Positions 57,911-64,000 of a DNA stretch of 64,000 nucleotides are shown here, in pieces (within the stretch, counting starts at the first letter, position 1; every line of letters begins with the position of its first letter). The position numbers and the translations under genes are program-made. Source of the stretch: JARFQH01 sp963825595 (GTDB lineage: Bacteria > Desulfobacterota > Desulfobacteria > Desulfobacterales > SG8-13); the NCBI GenBank assembly GCA_963825595.1, contig CAWGUE010000001.1:84816-148815 (forward strand), written 5' to 3'. The notes below the pieces were generated by a model. The model was not told the DNA's origin. It did not search any database and saw nothing but the letters and a program-made list of their open reading frames with translations.

Positions 57911-58250
57911 TTCCACCACGCCGGGTGAGGCTGTAATCACTGCCGTCGATCTGACTGACGGTATCACCCTGAGCCAGCATCCAACGGTTTTGTTTACCCA
58001 GGGGCAGGTCCTCGAACTGGACCTGACGGCCAACAAAAATGAAGTGGTCGTGGGCGATATCGTCACATATCTCGCCGTACTAAAGAATACCACCGCGGCG
58101 GATGTGGTCCAGGTGAACCTCGATATCACCCCACCGCCGGGGTTTGTCTATCTGAAAAACAGCGCCCGGCTCAATGGTGTGCCACTCGCCGATCCGACCG
58201 GCGGACGCCCCTCGATGCTTCGATATCGGCACTGTACCGGCCCACAATGA
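57849..58250 (+). pseudogene. Giant surface protein: short out-of-frame piece joining invasin and SdrD domains
   Basis: It carries the second half of the invasin-like Ig domain (ANGTAIGTISSTTPGEAVITAVDL) and the first half of a DUF11-type domain (LTANKNEVVVGDIVTYLAVLKN, PPPGFVYLKNSARLNG). A second +1-type change near 58210 passes the reading to the 58174-62931 frame at FDIGTVPAHNDANGNG. Both flanking changes are single-base, so a healed frame is straightforward. Confidence 0.6.
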
Positions 58251-61200
58251 TGCCAACGGCAACGGCCAGGTGGACCCGGACGAGGCGGGTTATGTGCCGG
58301 TCTTGTTCCAACTGGCCGTCGGCTCCGGTGCCGGCCCCGGCGATTACGACACCCACGCGGTGGCCCGCGATGTATGCCCGAGCTGTTTTATCTCCAACCC
58401 GGCCGAAGCGCGGGTCACGGTCACCTTCGATCCGATATTCGACCTGGGCACGATCATCGGCAAGGTGTTCTACGACCATAACCGCAACGGCTGGCAGGAT
58501 CCCGGTGAAGACGGGGCCGGTGGTGTCATGGTGGCCCTGGACAGCGGTGTTTACGCCTTGACCGATCCCCACGGCCGCTATCACTTCCCGGCGGTCGAAC
58601 CGGGGCACCGGATGGTCAAGATCAACCTGAAAAGCCTTGCCGACGGGGCTGAAGCAACCACCAGTGAAACCGCGGTCCTGGACATCACCCCCGGTCTCAT
58701 GGCCAAGGCCAATTTCGGTGTGCTTTACGAACCGGAAACCATAAAAACCGGCCGGCCGGCCGAACCAGGGATCACCATCCAATCCGAAGCAATCGAACAA
58801 CCGATCCAGGTCCTCGGCAATGTCGACAGCCTGACGTTGATGATCAACGGAGAGGTGGTGGCTGTGCCCAACAACAATGTCCGCCTCCTTGTGGAAAACC
58901 TGAACGAAGTCGTTGAGCTCAAAGGAAGTCGGCTGGATAAACCGGTTCAGTTTCAGATCGATCGCAATTTCGATGTGCCCGTAGAGAATTGGGAATTGAA
59001 GATTTTGAACCCCAAGGGTGACGTGGTACATCGACTGAATGGAAAAGGTCAACCGCCGGAGACGATCGACTGGAATGGACGCTACGGTGCCAATCAGATG
59101 GTTACCGGCGGCGACATCTATCAATACCAGCTCGAGGTCAACCATACCGACGGCAGCCGGACCACCAGTGACCGCAGGATCTTTGGCATCAATCAATCCA
59201 AGATCATCTCCGTCAACTTGACGGGTGAAGCCTTTGTTTCGGACTCAGCCGAACTCAGCCAAAAAGCCCGTGACGTCTTGAAAGAAACGGCCAAGATTCT
59301 CAGGAAATTTCCGGATGAGAAAGTCGTCATCGAAGGCCACACCGATTCTTCAGGGACCGACTCATACAATCTGGAACTTTCCAAAAAAAGAGCGCAGTCG
59401 GCCCTGAACTACCTGGTCAAAGAAGAGAAGCTCCCCGAGAAGCGCTTTATCGTGCGCTGGTATGGCGAATCCCGCCCGATTGTCAGCAATGAATTTGCCG
59501 AAACCCGGGCCCTGAACCGCCGCATCGAAATCAAGGGCCAGATAAACAAAACGGAACGGTCGAAACTTTATGATCAATTTCGCACCGAAGCCGCAGTAAA
59601 AATCAACGGCAAAGACCTGCCGCTCGACGGCAGCCGGTTTTCAACCCAGGTTGCCGGTGAACAGATGAAGCGATTTACCGTCGAGGTAGTCAACCGGCGG
59701 GGGCAATCTCTCCAGACCACATTCAGCGTTCCCGATGTCGAGATTTTACAAACCGAAAAAACCGTCCTGCTGCCCTTCGGCAGTGCCGGAGACGGCTACC
59801 ACGTTGAAGAGGCCGGCAGCGCGGAAACAGCTGGGCAGGACACCATGGCGACCTATGAGGTGCAGGGACGAACCACGCCCGGAAACTCGATTGAGGTCGA
59901 CGGCATCCCGATTCCGGTCAAACCCGACGGCGGATTCACGATACCCCTCGAGTTGCGGCGCGGCAGTAACGCCTATGGTCTGCTCGTCCGCAATTCCTCC
60001 GGCACAACCCGGCTTGTCAACCTGATGGTGACAGTCAACGATCGCGACCAGAACGGCGAATTGATTCTGGCCACCGACCCGATACCGAATTTAACCGTTC
60101 AGTTGCCGCCCCGGGGGGTTCCACTGACCCAACCGATACTGGCGGTCTCCGGTGCCACCGATCCGGGCAACCGCGTTGAAATCAACGGCGAAACGGTAGC
60201 AGTCGCCGACGATGGCACGTTCTCATCATCGGTGACCCTGCCGCCCGGTGAAAGTGAACTCTTGATCCAGGCGATCGATCCGAAAGGCCGCATCGGAGAA
60301 ATCAGTCGACCGGTCGAGTTTAAAGATACGCAACTGTTTTTCCTTGCTTTCGGCGATGGCAAAATCGGGTGGCTCAAGAGCAAAGGCTACCTCGAGGGCA
60401 CCGACAAGGAAGACGGGTTTTACACCGAGGGACGGATCGCCTTTTACCTGAAGGGGGTCGTAAAGGGCAAGTACCTGATCACCGCCGCCATGGACACCGG
60501 GGTCGGCGAATTCGGCGACTTATTCAAGGACCTGGACAGAAAACAAAACGAACGGTTGTTGACGAATCTGGATCCCGACAAGATTTACCCGGTTTACGGA
60601 GATTCGAGCACCGTGGTTTACGATACCGATTCGAGAGGCAAGTTCTACCTGGCCCTGGACAGCGACGAATTCCATGCCCTGGTGGGAAACTATCAGATCA
60701 GTTTGTCCGACACCGAACTGGCCCGTTATCAAAGAACCTTTTTCGGTGCAAATGTGGCCTATAAATCGCTGTCGGAAACCAAGTACGGCCAACCGAACAC
60801 AAAGGCGATGGTATTCGGTGCCGAAGTGCAGCAGCTGCACGTCAACGACCAGCTCGAGGCCACCGGCGGTTCCCTTTACTACCTGAGCCATCGCGACATC
60901 ATCGAGGGCAGCGAACAGGTCAGCCTGGTCGTCAGGGACAAGAACACCGGCCTGGTGCTCTCACGTACCCCGCAGCAGCAAAACGTGGATTACACCATAA
61001 AATACGATACGGGGTATATACTCTTTCACCGCCCCGTCACCAGCAAAGCCGCTGACGGTTCGATCATCAATCAGGATATCCTTCCCGGCAACCCGGTCAT
61101 CGTCGAGGTGGAGTACGAAGCCCTGGCCGATAGCCTGGAAAAGAAGGCTTACGGCGGCCGCGTCCGGCAGCAGATCGGCGATCACGTGGCCGTTGGCGGC

Positions 61201-62931
61201 ACCTACATCAAGGACGATCTGGGGACGGAGTCCTACACACTTCAAGGGGTTGATACGGAAGTCCGCCTGGGTAAAAACACGCGTCTGATCGGCGAGTATG
61301 CCCAAAGCGAGGGGACCGGCAACGAGGTGTTCCTCAGTGTCGATGGCGGTCTCCAGTTCAGAGAAACCACCCCAAGCGGGAACCAAGATGGGGATGCCTA
61401 CAAATTGGCTGCCGAAGTGGATATAGGTGAATGGTTTGAGCGCCCGGACAATTATCTCGCAGGTGCTTATTACAAGAGACAGAATCCGGGGTTTTTCACA
61501 GCCGGCAACCTCCTGCAGTCCGGGAGCGAAAACATCGGTATGAACCTGTCGTTCAAACTGAGTGAAGCCGATCTGCTACGGGGCAAGCTTGAGCAAACGA
61601 GCATCGACGCGACAGAGACCTTTGACAGCACTTCGGAAACCATCGGGACCCTGCAGTATATCCACGACCACAGCTGGTGGGGCGTTACCCTCGAATATCA
61701 GAATCGACAGCGCGACAGCGAGCAAGTGTTATCGGATGCCGGAGACAACAGTTATGCCGCCGCCGGACTGCGGGTGGACGCCACTGACGATTTGACGCTC
61801 AATCTCGACTACCAGCAGACCATAACCGGGCCGTCCAACAACCAGGCCAGACTGGGGGCCCGTTACCAGATTCACCCGAAAGTGGCTCTTGAGGCCGCCG
61901 GCACCGTCGGTAATGAAGGAAGCTCAGCCCTCGGTGGCGCCGTCGTGAAACTGGGCGACCAGGAACTTTACATTAACCAACGCTTGGCGGATCACCGGCC
62001 CGGCCGAAGCACAGCGACAGTGGTTGGTGCACGTGCATTGGTCGACTCATCCACAAAATTGTATACGGAATACCAATGGGAGAAAAACAACGGCGACGAC
62101 CGTAATGTATCGGTAATCGGAGCCGAGCGCCAGTGGGAATTGACCAGAGGACTCAAGCTGCTGCTCTCCGGAGAGTATGGATCGACCAATGCGGATGCCG
62201 GCGACATCGACCGCTACGCGATCACCGGAGGCGTTGCCTATAACCATCCGGCCGGGCTCCTGGCATCTTCACAGCAGCAATTCCGGGGAGAAAACGGTCG
62301 AGAGAGCACCGTCCAATTCCTGTCGAACAACAACCTGGAACTCAAACTCAACCCGGACTTCACGCTGCTCGGAAAGGTGCGGTACAGCGACACCCGCAAT
62401 ACCGACAGCGATGATACAACCGCCGGGTTCAGGGAATACAGCCTCGGGCTGGCCTACCGCCCGGTGGCCTTCGATCGACTGAATGCGCTGGCGAAGTACA
62501 CCCTGCTTTCCGATATCGGCCCATTACGCCCCGGCGAGCTGGTGCTCTCGGATACCCATTCCCAGGTGGCCTCCATCGAGTGGATTTTCGATATCACCCG
62601 CGGCCTGCAGTGGGTCGAAAAATTGGCTTACAAAATGCAAACGGAGACGGTCGGCAGCCTCCCCGAGCAGGAAACCCAAACTTGGCTGTCGATCAACCGC
62701 CTGAATTGGAACTTCTGGCGCAAGTTCAGCCTGGGACTGGAATATCGCATCCTCTCACAAATCCAACCCAAGAACACCAGTCAGGGTTGGCTGACAGAAC
62801 TGATGTGGGAACCGATCGATCACTTCCGGATTGGTGCCGGCTTTAACTTCACCGACTTTTCGGACAACGAGTTTGCGGACAACGACCACTCTTACGGTGG
62901 GCCGTTCTTCCGCTTCCAAGTAACTTACTAA
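58174..62931 (+). CDS. Giant surface protein, C-terminal segment: SdrD, OmpA domain and putative barrel
   Basis: 1,585 codons. The first 13 or so are out-of-frame translation; real continuity begins at FDIGTVPAHNDANG (about 58,216). Next is an SdrD-B-like domain (GKVFYDHNRNGWQDPGEDG, about 58,455-58,720). An OmpA C-terminal domain follows (about 59,200-59,550) with the peptidoglycan-binding signature GHTDSSGTDSYNLELSKKRA and ALNRRIEI. Then come two Ig-like or glucodextranase-like modules (about 59,600-60,330). The last 860 residues have alternating amphipathic strands with frequent aromatic ends and finish FFRFQVTY, as expected for a beta-barrel inserted by the BAM machinery. This would tether the protein to both cell wall and outer membrane. 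The barrel family is not one I can name. Confidence 0.82.
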   Translation: MVCHSPIRPADAPRCFDIGTVPAHNDANGNGQVDPDEAGYVPVLFQLAVGSGAGPGDYDTHAVARDVCPSCFISNPAEARVTVTFDPIFDLGTIIGKVFYDHNRNGWQDPGEDGAGGVMVALDSGVYALTDPHGRYHFPAVEPGHRMVKINLKSLADGAEATTSETAVLDITPGLMAKANFGVLYEPETIKTGRPAEPGITIQSEAIEQPIQVLGNVDSLTLMINGEVVAVPNNNVRLLVENLNEVVELKGSRLDKPVQFQIDRNFDVPVENWELKILNPKGDVVHRLNGKGQPPETIDWNGRYGANQMVTGGDIYQYQLEVNHTDGSRTTSDRRIFGINQSKIISVNLTGEAFVSDSAELSQKARDVLKETAKILRKFPDEKVVIEGHTDSSGTDSYNLELSKKRAQSALNYLVKEEKLPEKRFIVRWYGESRPIVSNEFAETRALNRRIEIKGQINKTERSKLYDQFRTEAAVKINGKDLPLDGSRFSTQVAGEQMKRFTVEVVNRRGQSLQTTFSVPDVEILQTEKTVLLPFGSAGDGYHVEEAGSAETAGQDTMATYEVQGRTTPGNSIEVDGIPIPVKPDGGFTIPLELRRGSNAYGLLVRNSSGTTRLVNLMVTVNDRDQNGELILATDPIPNLTVQLPPRGVPLTQPILAVSGATDPGNRVEINGETVAVADDGTFSSSVTLPPGESELLIQAIDPKGRIGEISRPVEFKDTQLFFLAFGDGKIGWLKSKGYLEGTDKEDGFYTEGRIAFYLKGVVKGKYLITAAMDTGVGEFGDLFKDLDRKQNERLLTNLDPDKIYPVYGDSSTVVYDTDSRGKFYLALDSDEFHALVGNYQISLSDTELARYQRTFFGANVAYKSLSETKYGQPNTKAMVFGAEVQQLHVNDQLEATGGSLYYLSHRDIIEGSEQVSLVVRDKNTGLVLSRTPQQQNVDYTIKYDTGYILFHRPVTSKAADGSIINQDILPGNPVIVEVEYEALADSLEKKAYGGRVRQQIGDHVAVGGTYIKDDLGTESYTLQGVDTEVRLGKNTRLIGEYAQSEGTGNEVFLSVDGGLQFRETTPSGNQDGDAYKLAAEVDIGEWFERPDNYLAGAYYKRQNPGFFTAGNLLQSGSENIGMNLSFKLSEADLLRGKLEQTSIDATETFDSTSETIGTLQYIHDHSWWGVTLEYQNRQRDSEQVLSDAGDNSYAAAGLRVDATDDLTLNLDYQQTITGPSNNQARLGARYQIHPKVALEAAGTVGNEGSSALGGAVVKLGDQELYINQRLADHRPGRSTATVVGARALVDSSTKLYTEYQWEKNNGDDRNVSVIGAERQWELTRGLKLLLSGEYGSTNADAGDIDRYAITGGVAYNHPAGLLASSQQQFRGENGRESTVQFLSNNNLELKLNPDFTLLGKVRYSDTRNTDSDDTTAGFREYSLGLAYRPVAFDRLNALAKYTLLSDIGPLRPGELVLSDTHSQVASIEWIFDITRGLQWVEKLAYKMQTETVGSLPEQETQTWLSINRLNWNFWRKFSLGLEYRILSQIQPKNTSQGWLTELMWEPIDHFRIGAGFNFTDFSDNEFADNDHSYGGPFFRFQVTY

Positions 62932-62949
62932 CGACGAATACGTGCACAC

Positions 62950-64000
62950 TTGAAAGAAAATCAGCCCAACCCGAAGCCAACATTTTACAAGCGATTGAAA
63001 GCCCTTGGATCGCTTCTGGTGGAATCTGTCATGACGATTCTTCTGGTGCTGAGCTTTTTTTCGATCTTCCTCTATCTGCTTAACGCGTTGTTTCCCACCG
63101 GGGTCAGTCTGAAATCCTTGATGGACCAGAGAGACGCACAACGGTACTCTGCAAGACCGATACCAGGCAGCCACGCGATCGAACACGGTGAAGTGGTGAC
63201 CTCATCCTGGCAAGAACTGGCCGCCATCGTCACCCGAACGCGCAACAGCGTAAAAAGTAAACGCGCTGAGGCCATCGTTTGGATGTCCGCCGACGTAGGG
63301 AAACACCTTTTTGACCGGGACGCCGTTCAAACGCTCGACCGATCGGCGGCTGACATTACCTTTGATGAACACTCGATTCTCAACATGGGGGAAAACTCCC
63401 TCCTGATAATAAAGAAACAAATCCAGGATCCGCTCTTCCGGGAAAAGAGATCCTTCATGGTTCTGGTGGACGGGGATTTGAGGGGCAGGATCAATGGATC
63501 GAACCCCAATTCGGTTCATCTTGAAATCGGAACACCGGCCGCCACCATCAACACCAAAGGTGGTGCAGCCACGAAAAAAGAATTGGATTTCAAGATATCC
63601 GTCAATCCGGACAAATCATCTACCATAGCGGTGTACAGCGGTTCTGCCGAAGTGGCGGCGAATGGCAAAAAAGTGATCGTGAAAGAAAACCAGGCTACGA
63701 TTGTGGCCATGGGCCAGGCCCCGTTAATACCGCGGGTGATTCCGACGGTTGTCACACTCCGTGTACCTTCCAAGGGCCGTACCTACCCCTACCGGGATCT
63801 GCCGCCGCACATCCGGTTCCACTGGAAAGACCAGGCGGCGGCCACCGGTTATCATTTCCTGCTGGCACGGGATCCTGATTTTCAGGAAATCGTCACGGAA
63901 GACACCTTCGAAGGGAACAAATTTAAGCACGGCAACCTGGTTGAAGGCACGTATTACTGGAAGGTAAGCGCACGTAGCGATTCGATTGAGGGCTTTTTCA
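62950..64000 (+). CDS. FecR-domain membrane protein (partial)
   Basis: Open to the right window edge, about 350 residues. The proposed start is TTG at 62950, which gives a short Lys-rich cytoplasmic tail before one transmembrane helix (VMTILLVLSFFSIFLYLL). ATG at 63031, just at the helix and behind a GGTGGA, is an alternative. The periplasmic part has a FecR-like segment: ENSLLIIKK, VDGDLRGRI, IGTPAATINTKGG, TIAVYSGSAEV and GKKVIVKENQATIV. Later, HIRFHWKDQAAATGYHFLLARDPDF resembles a fibronectin-like module often found after FecR domains. It begins 18 bases after the giant gene's stop, so it is likely co-transcribed. In FecI/FecR systems such proteins signal to ECF sigma factors, but none is visible here. 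Confidence 0.75.
   Translation, partial: MKENQPNPKPTFYKRLKALGSLLVESVMTILLVLSFFSIFLYLLNALFPTGVSLKSLMDQRDAQRYSARPIPGSHAIEHGEVVTSSWQELAAIVTRTRNSVKSKRAEAIVWMSADVGKHLFDRDAVQTLDRSAADITFDEHSILNMGENSLLIIKKQIQDPLFREKRSFMVLVDGDLRGRINGSNPNSVHLEIGTPAATINTKGGAATKKELDFKISVNPDKSSTIAVYSGSAEVAANGKKVIVKENQATIVAMGQAPLIPRVIPTVVTLRVPSKGRTYPYRDLPPHIRFHWKDQAAATGYHFLLARDPDFQEIVTEDTFEGNKFKHGNLVEGTYYWKVSARSDSIEGFF

Larger units (their letters stand above)
27764..62931 (+). pseudogene. Giant multidomain surface protein gene, whole extent (interrupted as read)
   Basis: Everything from the signal peptide at 27764 to the barrel-like C-terminus at 62931 reads as one design. Domains continue across every frame change, no internal segment has its own signal peptide or ribosome site, and the protein ends in an aromatic residue as outer-membrane proteins do. 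Healed, it would be about 11,700 residues. Order: signal peptide; DUF2341; LamG-like; Cna/SdrD-like; beta-helix blocks with SLRQFI/SLRECI motifs; one diverged DUF11; beta-helix; Calx-beta; 44 DUF11 repeats; Calx-beta domains; invasin-like Ig; SdrD-like; OmpA; putative barrel. Frame changes fall near 34.83, 35.05-35.07, 35.41, 37.66, 40.93, 42.38, 42.87/42.92, 43.35/43.45, 44.06/44.08, 44.7-44.9, 45.49, 47.39, 57.88 and 58.21 kb. Most are single-base. Decay, phase variation or sequencing error could each explain them. Confidence 0.6.

Noticed and set aside
58171..59196. 341-codon minus-strand open frame
   Set aside because: It overlaps the SdrD and OmpA coding region antisense and carries no motif.

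Overview
The window looks like accessory chromosome from a sulfate-reducer-type Desulfobacterota bacterium (Desulfobacteraceae/Desulfosarcinaceae-like). I infer this from the dense two-component, sigma-54 and c-di-GMP signalling genes, the short inverted-repeat elements, the giant DUF11/OmpA surface protein and the moderately high GC. No rRNA, tRNA or CRISPR was seen. All calls come from reading the sequence; no alignment or database search was run.

Left part (1-4.7 kb): a nitrate/NO module. The 5' two thirds of narG (minus strand, running off the left edge) lies downstream of a hemerythrin gene. The hemerythrin gene has a sigma-54 promoter and is divergent from norR, the NO-sensing sigma-54 activator. 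A 180-bp TA-flanked inverted-repeat element sits between narG and the hemerythrin gene.

4.7-14.2 kb (minus strand): a compact five-gene signalling operon. In transcription order it encodes REC-GGDEF, a HEAT-repeat protein, an HD-GYP protein, REC-PATAN and a large multi-PAS hybrid kinase. It could make, break down and report on c-di-GMP.

14.4-25.7 kb (plus strand): a sensory locus, partly decayed as read. It holds a frameshifted TolC-like gene, three tandem PhnD-like periplasmic binding proteins (the third frameshifted), a frameshifted HAMP/GAF histidine kinase, a second copy of the TA-flanked element, a kinase remnant, an intact membrane PAS kinase with a good sigma-70 promoter, and an NtrC-type response regulator.

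25.8-27.2 kb: a ParE-like toxin/antitoxin pair, then about 0.9 kb without genes that ends in two tandem 16-bp dyads and a near-consensus sigma-54 promoter.

27.2-62.9 kb: a small receiver-like protein, then one giant open design of about 35 kb. It has a signal peptide, DUF2341, a LamG-like domain, several beta-helix blocks, a diverged DUF11 domain, exactly 44 tandem 366-bp (122-aa) DUF11 repeats, Calx-beta domains, an invasin-like Ig domain, an SdrD-like domain, an OmpA peptidoglycan-binding domain and a C-terminal putative outer-membrane barrel. With the frameshifts healed it would encode about 11,700 residues. About 18-20 small indels break it, all between 34.8 and 58.2 kb. A FecR-domain membrane protein follows and runs off the right edge.

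Working model (inference): the kinases and binding proteins at 15-25 kb feed the NtrC-type regulator, which drives the sigma-54 promoter of the giant surface-protein operon. The clustered, mostly single-base frameshifts need raw-read checking before either gene decay or phase variation is claimed.
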